Part shown: piece after piece, positions 35,640 to 48,534 of the stretch
Layout: every line of letters begins with the position of its first letter
Position numbering within the stretch: position 1 is the first letter of the stretch
Assembly: GCA_009746045.1 (NCBI GenBank)
Contig: RPFO01000106.1
Location: 441,925-505,924, forward strand
Source: Mesostigma viride
Lineage: Eukaryota; Streptophyta; Mesostigmatophyceae; Mesostigmatales; Mesostigmataceae
Length of the DNA: 64,000 nucleotides
Reading direction: 5' to 3'
Position numbers and translations under genes: made by a program
Notes under the pieces: model-generated
The model's input: only the letters and a program-made list of their open reading frames with translations
Database searches by the model: none
What the model was told of the DNA's origin: nothing

Positions 35640-38600
35640 TGACTCCATGTACGTAGACAAGCCATGATGACCCCATGGGAGCCTAAATCCTCATCATTAA
35701 ATACATAAATGCCACCCATGTACGTAGACGGGCCATGATGACACCAATGCATGGAGCCTGAATCCTCATCATTAATTACATAAATGCCAACCATGTACAT
35801 ACACGGGCAATGATGACACCATGGGAGCCTGAATCCTCATCATTAATTACATAAATGCCAACCATGTACGTAGGCCAGCCATGATGACACTATGGGAGCC
35901 TGAATCCTCATCATTAATTTCATACATGCCAACAACACGTAGACGGGCCATAATGACACCACGGGAGCCTGAATCCTCATCATTTTTTTTTCTTTGACAT
36001 CCATGTACGTAGGCCAGCCATGATGACACCATGGAAGCCTGAATCCTCATCATTTTTTTTCTGAGACATCCATGTACGTAGGCCAGCCATGATGACACCA
36101 TGGGAGCCTGAATCCTCATCATTAAATACATACATGCCATCCATGTACGTAGACAGGCCATGATGACACCATGGGAGCCTGAATCCTCATCATTAATTAC
36201 ATGTACATGCCATCCATGTACGTAGACGGGCCATGATGACCCCATGGGAGCCTGAATCCTCAGCATTAAATACATAAATGCCACCCATGTACGTAGACGG
36301 GCCATGATGACACCATGGGAGCCTGAATCCTCATCATTAATTACATAAATGCCAACCATGTACATACACGGGCAATGATGACACCATGGGAGCCTGAATC
36401 CTCATCATTAATTACATAAATGCCAACCATGTACGTAGACGGGCCATGATGACACCATGGGAGCCTGAATCCTCATCATTAATTACATACATGCCATCCA
36501 TGTACGTAGGCCATGCAGCCATGATGACACCATGGGAGCCTGAATCCTCCTCATTAGTTACATAAATGCCAACCATGTACGTAGACGGGCCATGATGACA
36601 CCATGGGAGCCTGAATCCTCATCATTAATTACATACATGCCATCCATGTACGTACACGGGCCATGATGACACCATGGGAGCCTGAATCCTCATCATTTAC
36701 TATTCCTTGACATCCATGTACGTAGGCCAGCCATGGAGACACCATGGGAGCCTGAATCCTCCTCGTTAATTACATAAATGCCAACCATGTACGTAGACAA
36801 GCCATGATGACACCATGGGAGCCTGAAGCCTCATCATTATATACAAAAATGCCATCCATGTACGTACACGGGCAATGATGACACCATGGGAGCCTGAATC
36901 CTCATCATTAATTACATAAATGCCATTCATGTACGTAGGCCAGCCATGATGACACCATGGGAGCCTGAATCCTCATCATTAATTACATACATGCCATCCA
37001 TGTACGTACACGGGCCATGATGACACCATGGGAGCCTGAATCCTCATCATTTTTTTTTTGAGACATCCATGTACGTAGGCCAGCCATGATGACACCATGG
37101 GAGCCTGAATCCTCATCATTTTTTTTTCTTTGACATCCATGTACGTAGACGGGCCATGATGACACCATGGGAGCCTGAATCCTCCTCATTAATTACATAC
37201 ATGCCATCCATGTACGTACACGGGCCATGATGACACCATGGGAGCCTGAATCCTCATCATTTACTATTCCTTGACATCCATGTACGTAGGCCAGCAATGG
37301 AGACACCATGGGAGCCTGAATCCTCCTCGTTAATTACATAAATGCCAACCATGTACGTAGACAAGCCATGATGACACCATGGGAGCCTGAAGCCTCATCA
37401 TTATATACAAAAATGCCATCCATGTACATACACGGGCAATGATGACACCATGGGAGCCTGAATCCTCATCATTAATTACATAAATGCCATTCATGTACGT
37501 AGGCCAGCCATGATGACACCATGGGAGCCTGAATCCTCATCATTAATTACATACATGCCATCCATGTACGTACACGGGCCATGATGACACCATGGGAGCC
37601 TGAATCCTCATCATTTTTTTTTGAGACATCCATGTACGTAGGCCAGCCATGATGACACCATGGGAGCCTGAATCCTCATCATTTTTTTTCTTTGACATCC
37701 ATGTACGTAGACGGGCCATGATGACACCATGGGAGCCTGAATCCTCATCATTAATTACATACATGCCATCCATGTACGTACACGGGCCATGATGACACCA
37801 TGGGAGCCTGAATCCTCATCATTTACTATTCCTTGACATCCATGTACGTAGGCCAGCCATGGAGACACCATGGGAGCCTGAATCCTCCTCGTTAATTACA
37901 TAAATGCCAACCATGTACGTAGACAAGCCATGATGACACCATGGGAGCCTGAATCCTCATCATTTACTATTCCTTGACATCCATGTACGTAGACGGGCCA
38001 TGATGACACCATGGGAGCCTATATCCTCATCATTAATTACATAAATGCCAACCATGTACGTAGACGGGCCATGATGACACCATGGGAGCCTGAATCCTCA
38101 TCATTAAAAAAATACATGCCATCCATGTACGTAGGCCAGCCATGATGACACCATGGGAGCCTAAATCCTCCTCATGAATTACATAAATGCCAACCATGTA
38201 CGTAGGCCAGCCATGGAGACACCATGGGAGCCTGAATCCTCCTCATTAATTACATAAATGCCAACCATGTACGTAGACAAGCCATGATTACACCATGGGA
38301 GCCTGAATCCTCATCATTTACTATTCCTTGACATCCAGGTACGTAGACGGGCCATGATGACACCATGGGAGCCTGAATCCTCATCATTAATTACATAAAT
38401 GCCAACCATGTACGTAGACAAGCCATGATGACACCATGGGAGCCTGAATCCTCATCATTGATTACATAAATGCCATCCATGTACGTAGGCCAGCCATGAT
38501 GACACCATGGGAGCCTGAATCCTCATCATTAAATACATACATGCCATCCATGTACGTAGACAGGCCATGATGACACCATGGGAGCCTGAATCCTCATCAT

Positions 38601-39196
38601 TAATTACATATACATGCCATCCATGTACGTAGACAGGCCATGATGACACCATGGGAGCCTGAATCCTCATCATTTACTATGCCTTGACATCCATGTACGT
38701 AGGCCAGCCATGGAGACACCATGGGAGCCTGAATCCTCCTCATTAATTACATAAATGCCAACCATGTACGTAGACGGGCCATGATGACCCCATGGGAGCC
38801 TGAATCCTCATCATTGATTACATAAATGCCATCCATGTACGTAGACGGGCCATGATGACACCATGGGAGCCTGAATCCTCATCATTAATTACATACATGC
38901 CATCCATGTACGTACACGGGCAATGATGACACCATGGGAGCCTGAATCCTCATCATTTACTATTCCTTGACATCCATGTACGTAGGCCAGCCATGGAGAC
39001 ACCATGGGAGCCTGAATCCTCCTCATTAATTACATAAATGCCAACCATGTACGTAGACAAGCCATGATGACACCATGGGAGCCTGAATCCTCCTCATTAA
39101 TTACATAAATGCCAACCATGTACGTAGACAAGCCATGATGACACCATGGGAGCCTGAATCCTCATCATTTACTATTCCTTGACATCCATGTACGTA
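35640..39196 (-). repeat. Satellite array (about 70-bp unit), reverse orientation
   Basis: Some 50 head-to-tail units. The conserved core reads, on the minus strand, GATGAGGATTCAGGCTCCCA then TGGTGTCATCATGG and TACGTACATGG, with linkers of a few classes. Orientation reverses at 39197-39203 between CATGTACGTA and TACGTACATG. Confidence 0.93.
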
Positions 39197-39203
39197 GCTG
39201 GCC

Positions 39204-39511
39204 TACGTACATGAATGGCATTTATGTAATTAATGATGAGGATTCAGGCTCCCATGGTGTCATCATTGCCCGTGTACGTACATGGATGGCATTTTTGTAT
39301 ATAATGATGAGGATTCAGGCTCCCATGGTGTCATCATGGCTTGTCTACGTACATTGATGGATGGCATTTATGTAATTAATGATGAGGATTCAGGCTCCCA
39401 TGGTGTCATCATCGCCCGTCTACGTACATGGATGGCATTTATGTAATCAATGATGAGGATTCAGGCTCCCATGGTGTCATCATGGCTTGTCTACGTACAT
39501 GGTTGGCATTT
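39204..39511 (+). repeat. Satellite array, forward orientation, first block
   Basis: Four to five units right of the head-to-head junction, cut by the TIR element at about 39512. Confidence 0.9.
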
Positions 39512-39549
39512 ACAGTACCAACCCGCGGTAACGCAACTAGTTACGCAAC

Positions 39550-40690
39550 AATGGTACTTTCCACGGCGACCGATCGAATGTTTGTTGCGTAACTACCAAG
39601 GACCGATACGGCCCAAAGTGGTGGCGAATTTCGTACTTGAAGTTCCGCACGAGACAGACTGACAGACTTGTTACGAGCTGACCACCGGCCCAACACGTAA
39701 TGTACCTACAGAAGTACAGAACGTAAAAGGGGCCTGGCTGTGTAGTGTATACGTGCGAAGGTGGCCATGGCGGTGCGCGTTCCATGAAAACTTGCCTAAT
39801 TTGTCGGCCGAAATGCAAAAAAGTTATGGAGATCGATGCTGTATGAAAGATACTCCAAAAGATGTTTTGTTGACGAAATATGCATTAGGTATGAAAGACC
39901 GCTGCCCTTCTTTAACCCACGGTTGCGAGGGGGTCTGATTCGCAAATCTGGCCGCGATGAATATATTAGATTGGCTTCTTGCCAGAGTGATAGCCAAGAT
40001 TCCTGGTATTGAACGACGCAGAAGGGAGGGGTTTAAAGTGAGGAAATAGGAATCAAGCGAATTAGCTTTGATTTGTGGCCATTTCCGGTTTCCTTCGGAG
40101 GTAAAGTAAGCAGGCCTGCGCGAAGCGCATTCCAGCCTGCCATGGTTAACTCGCTTTCCTCGCGTGCCAGGCAGGTAATCAGGCCTGCTGCGGAAGGCTC
40201 TTTTTCTGCACCTCATCTACCAATCTGTTTGCGCTTGAACAGTCCGTTATGGCTTGGTTTTAGCGTCATCTCCGGGATGTTCTTACCGTTTTGTTCGCCG
40301 TTTTGTTTCCTCGCCAAATTTCCCGCAGCTTTTGCTATTTTGACTAACGTTTCCGGTGGCGTGCTTGTAAGATTGTCGAGAACTGGCCAGGAAGACATTG
40401 ATTTTGCTGCACGTGCTTCATTTATTTTTTAAAGTTTGTATTAGAGAGTCTATATTGCGTAGTCAGGAAACCGACCTGACCTGCCTGGTGGCGGCGTCCT
40501 TGTTCCAAGAAGCGTGCAAAAGACTGGTCAGTTTCTAGGCGTTATTGCTGTTATTAACGGCATTGCTACATTTTAATCAGATTTTACTTTTCTCAGCATG
40601 CCATCTGCAAATTTTGTGGTCCATGCCTTACATGCATTCAGGCGTGCTGAATGCCTTGTAATCCATAAGCCCCGTGCTTTGTGGATGGTG
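39550..40690. other. Left interior of the TIR composite
   Basis: Unique-looking sequence without a supported gene; open frames up to 130 codons lack recognisable domains. Confidence 0.4.
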
Positions 40691-41290
40691 GTTGGACATT
40701 ACTGTAGGAGGTGATGGCGTATGTGCGTGGATGGTGCTTGAATGGTGGGGGGCTGCAGCAATGCGTGTGTGGATGGTGGTTGGATGGCGAGGGATTGCTG
40801 CCATGCATGCACTAATGGTTGTTTGATGGTGGTGGGCTGCAGCCATGTGTGCGTGGATGATGGTTGGATGGTGGGGGGTTGCAGCCATGTGTTGTGCGTG
40901 GATGGTGGTTGGATTGTGGGGGGTTCAGCCATGCATGCGTGGATGGTGGTTGGATGGTGAGGTTTTGCTGCCATGCATGCGTGCCGATGGTGGTTTGATG
41001 GTGGGGGGTTGCAGCCATGTGTGCGTGGATGGTGGTTGGAAGATGGGGGGTTGCAGCCATGTGTGCGTGGATGGTGGTTGGATGGTGGGGGGTGCAGCCA
41101 TGCATGCGTGGATGGTGGTTGGATGGTGGGGGGATGCTGCCATGCATGCATTAATGGTTGTTTGATGGTGGTGGGCTGCAGCCATGTGTGCGTGGATGAT
41201 GGTTTGATAGTGGGGGGTTGCAGCCATGCGTGCGTGGATGGTAGTTGGATGATGGGGGTGTAGGGAGTCCTTGATGGTGGGGATGTAGGG
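40690..41290. repeat. Minisatellite of about 42-45 bp, GGTTGGATGGTGGGG type
   Basis: About 13 units with GGATGGTGGTTGGATGG and GCAGCCATG boxes. A related, inverted and shorter array lies at 49985-50165, also inside the TIR composite. Confidence 0.85.
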
Positions 41291-41309
41291 ACTTCTTGAT
41301 ATGAATGGC

Positions 41310-41755
41310 TGGCCTACGTACATGAATGGCATTTATGTAATTAATGATGAGGATTCAGGCTCCCATGGTGTCATCATTGCCCGTGTACGTACATGGATGG
41401 CATTTTTGTATATAATGATGAGGATTCAGGCTCCCATGGTGTCATCATGGCTGGCCTACGTACATGGATGGCATTTATGTAATTAATGATGAGGATTCAG
41501 GCTCCCATGGTGTCATCATCGCCCGTCTACGTACATGGATGGCATTTATGTAATCAATGATGAGGATTCAGGCTCCCATGGTGTCATCATGGCTTGTCTA
41601 CGTACATGGTTGGCATTTATGTAATTAATGATCAGGATTCAGGCTCCCATGGTGTCATCATGGCTGGCCTACGTACATGGATGTCAAGGAATAGTAAATG
41701 ATGAGGATTCAGGCTCCCATGGTGTCATCATGGCCTGTCTACGTACATGGATGGC
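41310..41755 (+). repeat. Satellite array, forward, second block
   Basis: Starts GCTGGCCTACGTACATGAAT, the same unit order as 39198 onward, indicating a duplicated higher-order block. Interrupted by a split-repeat element. Confidence 0.9.
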
Positions 41756-43880
41756 ATTTGCTGAGCTTCGCTCATTTTATATATGACGCGTGGACGGGCT
41801 CAAAGGGGACCGACCTGCCGTAGGTAGCGTAAGACTAGCGCTTGTCACGAGGGTACTGCACCGGCCGGCCCTTTTTGTGCCTAGGCTGAGTGTGGTTCCG
41901 GAGTGCAGGCCTAGGTAGCTTCTAACGTACGTCACTAGACCTTGTTACCTGCGCCAGCCGCCAGGCGTGGCGCAACTGTGATTGGCAGTCAGTACACCTT
42001 GTACCTGCGCCAGCCGGCAGGCCTGCGTGGCGCAATGTGAATGATAGTCAGTACTTAGAGTGGTGTAGGGGACGTAGGGAGGCCTCTTTTCAGCTTCGCA
42101 ACTTGATCCCAGCATTTGCTGGCAAGGTCGGCTGGCCGCTATGGCGGCTGCGCTGAATGTAAGACGATGCTATCGGCCTCTCCGGGCGTGGAGAGGCCTG
42201 GAATAAAATTCTTTATGTTCGCCACCCACCGTTACAGGCCACGGTAATGGTTGTTGGGTGGGGGGCTCTACGTTTTGAGTAAAATGGTGTGATTTCCGGC
42301 GCTGGGCCCACTGACGATTCCCCTCTACCCCTGGGTGCGGCAAGCGGCTTCCTGACACTGGGGAAGCTGCGATTTTAGTCGGACAACGTCAGGGAAGGAG
42401 CCATACAGGCCAGGGCCAGCGGCTACGGTGGAAAGAATCACAGGTGGAGGCGAATCTGCCTTAAACGTGGAGATGGCTAGCGCGGGGTGCCAGGGTAGCC
42501 CATAACTGCCAGGAGCCTGACAGCGGACCCGATCTTTCGGCCTGTGGCCAGACGGGAGTTTCGGGGAGGATGCGGGGCTGGAGCGAATCTTGGTGGGAGG
42601 AGCGCGCTCTTCATCATTGCCCAGTTTTTCAGCAAAGAATGTTCGCCTGGCGGGGCTGAAATTCTTGCTGTTTTATCGCCTTGTTTTTATCCTGTATGAT
42701 GCATTATAGGAAAAGCGATAAAGAGTTCGGTTCAGCCAGGGGGGCATATCTATGCCATAAAAAAATTCCTACAACAACACAAGCCCTGGTCAGGGCCTTG
42801 GCTAAGCAGTTTCCAAGCCAAGGCCTTGGTAGGGTAGAGGGCCTATCGCCACAAAGGTTTCAATGCCGGGAAATCCCAGCCTCGGGGGTGGGGCTGGTGA
42901 TGGGTCCTGGGCTTGTGAGAGACGGTCCGGGGGCGTAAGGCCTAATGAGCAGCCGCTGGAAACCGCCCCCCTAACGGGGGGAACGACATGGGTGCCGCCC
43001 TGCGTCCGCCGGGAAACCGTAGCGGCCACACGGGGGCGGCAGTACAGCCGTGGCAGCGTGCAGGGGGGGGCCATGGGCGGAAAGAAAATCGGCACCAAGG
43101 TTGGCGACAGCCTTGGTGGCCAAGAAGGAGGTGTGGGGGCAACACCTTGTGTTCGAGTATGCTGGGCCCCCAGCATGGTGCTACAATAACCAACTTGATA
43201 ATGATGTGCACTGAGTTTGAAGGTGTGGTATAGGCTGTCCGTATAAAGCCTAGCACACAAAAATGTAAAATAAATGTTTCTCTTGGTGGGAAGGAACTCC
43301 AATGGACCAAAAACAAGAAATGTATTTGCTGAGCTTCGCTCATTTTATATATGACGCGTGGACGGGCTCAAAGGGGACCGACCTGCCGTAGGTAGCGTAA
43401 GACTAGCGCTTGTCACGAGGGTACTGCACCGGCCGGCCCTTTTTGTGCCTAGGCTGAGTGTGGTTCCGGAGTGCAGGCCTAGGTAGCTTCTAACGTACGT
43501 CACTAGACCTTGTTACCTGCGCCAGCCGCCAGGCGTGGCGCAACTGTGATTGGCAGTCAGTACACCTTGTACCTGCGCCAGCCGGCAGGCCTGCGTGGCG
43601 CAATGTGAATGATAGTCAGTACTTAGAGTGGTGTAGGGGACGTAGGGAGGCCTCTTTTCAGCTCCCACCCACCCACCCACGCTGCTAAGAGGGGCAACAC
43701 CTTGTGTTCGAGTATGCTGGGCCCCCAGCATGGTGCTACAATAACCAACTTGATAATGATGTGCACTGAGTTTGAAGGTGTGGTATAGGCTGTCCGTATA
43801 AAGCCTAGCACACAAAAATGTAAAATAAATGTTTCTCTTGGTGGGAAGGAACTCCAATGGACCAAAAACAAGAAATGTAT
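41756..43880 (+). mobile_element. Non-autonomous split-direct-repeat (PAT/Ngaro-like) element
   Basis: A1 41756-42095, body 42096-43135, B1 43136-43325, A2 43324-43663, B2 43691-43880. A copies are 340 bp, B copies 190 bp, apparently identical. This reproduces the A1...B1-A2-B2 layout of the autonomous element at 27588-32915, with unrelated repeat sequence and no RT or recombinase ORF. Inserted in satellite DNA between GGCAT and GTATGTAATT. Confidence 0.8.
42096..43135. other. Body of the non-autonomous split-repeat element
   Basis: 1.04 kb with no recognisable RT, RNase H or recombinase; open frames are short and GC-driven. I see nothing coding. Confidence 0.5.
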
Positions 43881-45825
43881 GTATGTAATTATTGATGAGG
43901 ATTCAGGCTCCCATGGTGTCATCATCGCCTGTGTACGTACATGGATGGCATTTATGTAATTAATGATGAGGATTCAGGCCCATGGTGTCATCATGGCTTG
44001 TCTACGTACATGGTTGGCATTTATGTAATTAATGAGGAGGATTCAGGCTCCCATGGTGTCATCATGGCTTGTCTACGTACATGGTTGGCATTTATGTAAT
44101 TAATGAGGAGGATTCAGGCTCCCATGGTGTCTCCATGGCTGGCCTACGTACATGGATGTCAAGGAATAGTAAATGATGAGGATTCAGGCTCCCATGGTGT
44201 CATCATGGCCCGTGTACGTACATGGATGGCATGTATGTAATTAATGATGAGGATTCAGGCTCCCATGGTGTCATCATGGCCCGTCTACGTACATGGATGT
44301 CAAAGAAAAAAAAATGATGAGGATTCAGGCTCCCATGGTGTCATCATGGCTTGTCTACGTACATGGTTGGCATTTATGTAATTAATGAGGAGGATTCAGG
44401 CTCCCATGGTGTCATCATGGCTGGCCTACGTACATGGATGGCATTTATGTAATTAATGATGAGGATTCAGGCTCCCATGGTGTCATCATGGCCCGTCTAC
44501 GTACCTGGATGTCAAGGAATAGTAAATGATAAGGATTCAGGCTCCCATGGTGTCATCATGCATGGCTTGTCTACGTACATGGTTGGCATTTATGTAATTA
44601 ATGAGGAGGATTCAGGCTCCCATGGTGTCTCCATGGCTGGCCTACGTACATGGATGTCAAGGAATAGTAAATGACGAGGATTCAGGCTCCCATGGTGTCA
44701 TCATGGCCTGTCTACGTACATGGATGGCATGTATGTAATTATTGATGAGGATTCAGGCTCCCATGGTGTCATCATCGCCTGTGTACGTACATGGATGGCA
44801 TTTATGTAATTAATGATGAGGATTCAGGCCCATGGTGTCATCATGGCTTGTCTACGTACATGGTTGGCATTTATGTAATTAATGAGGAGGATTCAGGCTC
44901 CCATGGTGTCATCATGGCTTGTCTACGTACATGGTTGGCATTTATGTAATTAATGAGGAGGATTCAGGCTCCCATGGTGTCTCCATGGCTGGCCTACGTA
45001 CATGGATGTCAAGGAATAGTAAATGATGAGGATTCAGGCTCCCATGGTGTCATCATGGCCCGTGTACGTACATGGATGGCATGTATGTAATTAATGATGA
45101 GGATTCAGGCTCCCATGGTGTCATCATGGCCCGTCTACGTACATGGATGTCAAAGAAAAAAAATGATGAGGATTCAGGCTCCCATGGTGTCATCATGGCT
45201 GGCCTACGTACATGGATGTCTCAAAAAAAAATGATGAGGATTCAGGCTCCCATGGTGTCATCATGGCCCGTGTACGTACATGGATGGCATGTATGTAATT
45301 AATGATGAGGATTCAGGCTCCCATGGTGTCATCATGGCTGGCCTACGTACATGAATGGCATTTATGTAATTAATGATGAGGATTCAGGCTCCCATGGTGT
45401 CATCATTGCCCGTGTACGTACATGGATGGCATTTTTGTATATAATGATGAGGATTCAGGCTCCCATGGTGTCATCATGGCTGGCCTACGTACATGGATGG
45501 CATTTATGTAATTAATGATGAGGATTCAGGCTCCCATGGTGTCATCATCGCCCGTCTACGTACATGGATGGCATTTATGTAATCAATGATGAGGATTCAG
45601 GCTCCCATGGTGTCATCATGGCTTGTCTACGTACATGGTTGGCATTTATGTAATCAATGATGAGGATTCAGGCTCCCATGGTGTCATCATGGCCCGTCTA
45701 CGTACATGGATGTCAAGCAATAGTAAATGATGAGGATTCAGGCTCCCATGGTGTCATCATGGCTTGTCTACGTACATGGTTGGCATTTATGTAATTAATG
45801 AGGAGGATTCAGGCTCCCATGGTGT
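43881..45825 (+). repeat. Satellite array, forward, third block with higher-order repeats
   Basis: About 28 units. A variant with GATTCAGGCCCATGG (short core) at about 43970 and 44819 shows an about 850-bp higher-order repeat, seen again at 48594 and 53947. Confidence 0.9.
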
Positions 45826-46334
45826 TAAAGGGCATGGGGTTATTACTATGGGGACTTAAATTAATAATTTGTAGGTGGTGAATCATTGCCGACTTAAGCG
45901 TCAGGAGCCAGGAAAATTATTTATTACGTCCATATGGTGTGGCTTTCCATGGCTACCTCAAGGTAGCGTGAACATTGGTAATTATGGTAGGTGAGTGGTG
46001 GCGGCGGCCCTGGTATGCGCATGGGCCGACAATGGGTCGATAACGACAGCTGGTATGTTGGAACATGGTGCATGCGCATGCATGACTCGGTACGGCATGG
46101 TATGACATGCACATGACACAATACTATAATCTGGTGAAGATAGTGACCAATGGTCCTAGTGCCATTGTACAACTTGGCACATAGTCATAGTGTCCGTTCA
46201 CGTAGGACAAATCCCACTTAGGTACTACTATCCGAGCATATCTATTTGTTAATTAGGGCTCGAATACAGTTGCCCGTATTATAGATTTCTGCACGGTCAG
46301 CATAATGGGCATATTCAAGACAGGATTCTTGACA
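45826..46334. mobile_element. 509-bp insertion with 8-bp duplication CATGGTGT
   Basis: Unique sequence interrupting the satellite, flanked by CATGGTGT at 45818-45825 and 46335-46342. No terminal inverted repeat and no ORF recognised. Eight-base duplications suit hAT or Mutator-like small elements, but ends do not confirm it. Confidence 0.5.
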
Positions 46335-46771
46335 CATGGTGTCATCATCGCCCGTCTACGTACATGGATGGCATTTATGTAATCAATGATGAGGATTCAG
46401 GCTCCCATGGTGTCATCATGGCTTGTCTACGTACATGGTTGGCATTTATGTAATTAATGATGAGGATTCAGGCTCCCATGGTGTCATCATGGCCCGTCTA
46501 CGTACCTGGATGTCAAGGAATAGTAAATGATGAGGATTCAGGCTCCCATGGTGTCATCATGCATGGCTTGTCTACGTACATTGGCATTTATGTAATTAAT
46601 GAGGAGGATTCAGGCTCCCATGGTGTCTCCATGGCTGGCCTACGTACATGGATGTCAAGGAATAGTAAATGATGAGGATTCAGGCTCCCATGGTGTCATC
46701 ATGGCCTGTCTACGTACATGAATGGCATGTATGTAATTATTGATGAGGATTCAGGCTCCCATGGTGTCATC
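46335..46771 (+). repeat. Satellite array, forward, fourth block
   Basis: About six units between the 509-bp insertion and the LINE. Includes the LINE target duplication ATGGTGTCATC (46761-46771). Confidence 0.9.
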
Positions 46772-48406
46772 GGCGCCCTTGCTCGTCTGCGGTACGATGC
46801 AGCGGTCGGTGCCGACCACCTTTCTGCTGAGCTGCTGAAGACCCCTGATCTGGCGGTTAGGGATCTTCTGCTGGCGTTCTGCAACCGCGTCCTGCTCTCT
46901 GACGAGCCTCCGCCTGCTGAGTGGCAGACGGCCATCCGCGTCATGCTGTACAAGAAGGGCTCTGCTGCTGACCCCGGCAACTACCGGGGTGTCTGCCTCC
47001 AGAGCGCCGCGCTGAAGGTCTTCATGCGCATGATGCTGCACAGGCTCCGCGCCGCGCTGGACCCACACCTGGGTGAGTCTCAGATGGGTTTCCGTAGTGG
47101 TCGTAACACTGTCATGGCTGTGTTTGTCGCGCGCCGGTTGATGGAGGAGGTGCGTCGACTTCCCCCTGACAGTTTGCCGCTGGTCTTCATTTTTGTTGAC
47201 TATATCAAGGCCTTTGACACGGTTCTCTGGGAGGCTCTTTGGGCCATCCTAGCTCTGGATCGGGTACCACCTGCGTTTATTGCTGCCATTCGCCGACTGT
47301 ATGAGGGCTCACAGGCAGTAGTGCGGACTGCGGAGGGCACTACTCCACCATTCCCCCTTCACCACGGGGTGTGGCAAGGTTGTGTCCTGTCCCCATACCT
47401 GTTCATTATTGTTGTGGATCACGTCATGCGCCGGGCACGTGCGCGCTTTACTGCTCTTAAGGGGTTCGAGCCCGGCTTGGACATCCTTAACGTGAAAGAG
47501 CACGGCGGGGTTAGACCGGGGTACCGCCTTGCCGACCTGATTTATGCGGATGATACCACCCTCATTGAGCGCCCCGAGCACATTCAGACCTGGCTGGACT
47601 GCCTGGGCCTGGAGGCGCGGGCGGTGGGGTTGGAGATTAGTGTCAAGACTGAGGCGATGGTGATAGGGGCCTCCAGTAAACCACCGCTGCCGCGCCTGCT
47701 CGACGGGACGGAGGTCCCGTTCCGCGACCGCTTCAAGCTGTTGGGGAGCTGGCTTCCTGACACCGACGACGATGTGGACACCCGCATCGCCCTCGCCTGG
47801 GCCAAGCTCCGTTCGCTCACACCTTACTGGCGCTCGAAGGGCCTGGACGGGCACCGCAAACGCATGCTCTTCAAGGTCCTCGTCCTCACGGTGCTCACGT
47901 ATGGCGCCGAGGCGTGGACCCTCCCACCCAAACTGGCAGCTCGGCTCGACGGCACAGTTTACAGGATGCTCCGGCAGGTCCTTAACGTAGGTTTTTCCGA
48001 GCGTCCGTCATCAGAGTCTTTGTATCATGGCATGCCTCGTGTTTCGGACGAGATTAGACAGCGTAGAATAGCATTTGTAGGACACCTTGCACGCACCAGC
48101 CAGGTCGACACCACCCTTGGTCTGGCCGGCCCCCAGCGGCTTGGACAGCCAGGGCGGCACATTCTGACCTGGCCTGGCCCCAAGGACATTCCCAAAAGGG
48201 TAGGGAAACCTGTCACCAACTACGTTCAGATGTTGCTGGACGACCTCGTGGTCCCAGCCCAGTTTGAGCACCGCATCCACTCTCTCTCCCATCTTTGGAC
48301 TGCCATGCAGGACAAGGAGCGGTGGAAGAAGATTGTCAAGGCACACACGCCCGACCCTGTGGGCAAGCCACCTCCCCCCAAGCGGAGGAGGCGTTTTGAT
48401 GAGTAG
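46772..48406 (+). CDS. Non-LTR reverse transcriptase, N-terminally truncated
   Basis: About 544 element codons; the frame's apparent ATG at 46718 lies in satellite DNA and is fortuitous. RT motifs: VMLYKKGSAADPGNYRGV, SQMGFRSGRNT, IFVDYIKAFDTV, GVWQGCVLSPYLF, and catalytic LIYADDTTLI. After the thumb comes a C-terminal RRIAFVGHLAR region and a basic tail (KRRRRFD). Endonuclease and 5' RT are missing. The clade (RTE/Jockey-like) is not decided. Open frame is intact, so the insertion is fairly recent, but it cannot be autonomous. Confidence 0.85.
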   Translation, partial: GALARLRYDAAVGADHLSAELLKTPDLAVRDLLLAFCNRVLLSDEPPPAEWQTAIRVMLYKKGSAADPGNYRGVCLQSAALKVFMRMMLHRLRAALDPHLGESQMGFRSGRNTVMAVFVARRLMEEVRRLPPDSLPLVFIFVDYIKAFDTVLWEALWAILALDRVPPAFIAAIRRLYEGSQAVVRTAEGTTPPFPLHHGVWQGCVLSPYLFIIVVDHVMRRARARFTALKGFEPGLDILNVKEHGGVRPGYRLADLIYADDTTLIERPEHIQTWLDCLGLEARAVGLEISVKTEAMVIGASSKPPLPRLLDGTEVPFRDRFKLLGSWLPDTDDDVDTRIALAWAKLRSLTPYWRSKGLDGHRKRMLFKVLVLTVLTYGAEAWTLPPKLAARLDGTVYRMLRQVLNVGFSERPSSESLYHGMPRVSDEIRQRRIAFVGHLARTSQVDTTLGLAGPQRLGQPGRHILTWPGPKDIPKRVGKPVTNYVQMLLDDLVVPAQFEHRIHSLSHLWTAMQDKERWKKIVKAHTPDPVGKPPPPKRRRRFDE

Positions 48407-48534
48407 TGCAGTTAGGATTTTCTAGATAGAGTTAGGATAGTTCGATCACGCGGCTTCCTCCACCCCATCCATCATGAAATATGTGCTACATGACCTCCCC
48501 ACGGAGGCATGTTATAATTTAATTTAATTTTTTA
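46772..48534 (+). mobile_element. 5'-truncated LINE in the satellite
   Basis: Flanked by an 11-bp duplication ATGGTGTCATC at 46761-46771 and 48535-48545. The 5' end is truncated inside the RT coding region; the 3' end is an AT-rich TTTAATTTAATTTTTT tail. Classic target-primed insertion. Confidence 0.85.

Noticed and set aside
40628..41332. Long His/Pro-rich and Gly/Trp-rich ORFs on both strands
   Set aside because: Minisatellite of 42-45 bp; open frames on both strands reflect repeat composition.
42802..43302. 166-codon minus-strand ORF in the non-autonomous split-repeat element
   Set aside because: Part runs through repeat B1, and its Pro-rich remainder shows no domain; a related frame recurs in B2 only because of the repeat.
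41756..43663. Interpretation of the 340-bp repeats as LTRs of an LTR retrotransposon
   Set aside because: The 190-bp B repeats on both sides of the second copy give the split-direct-repeat order; no TG...CA ends, primer-binding site or 4-6 bp duplication seen.
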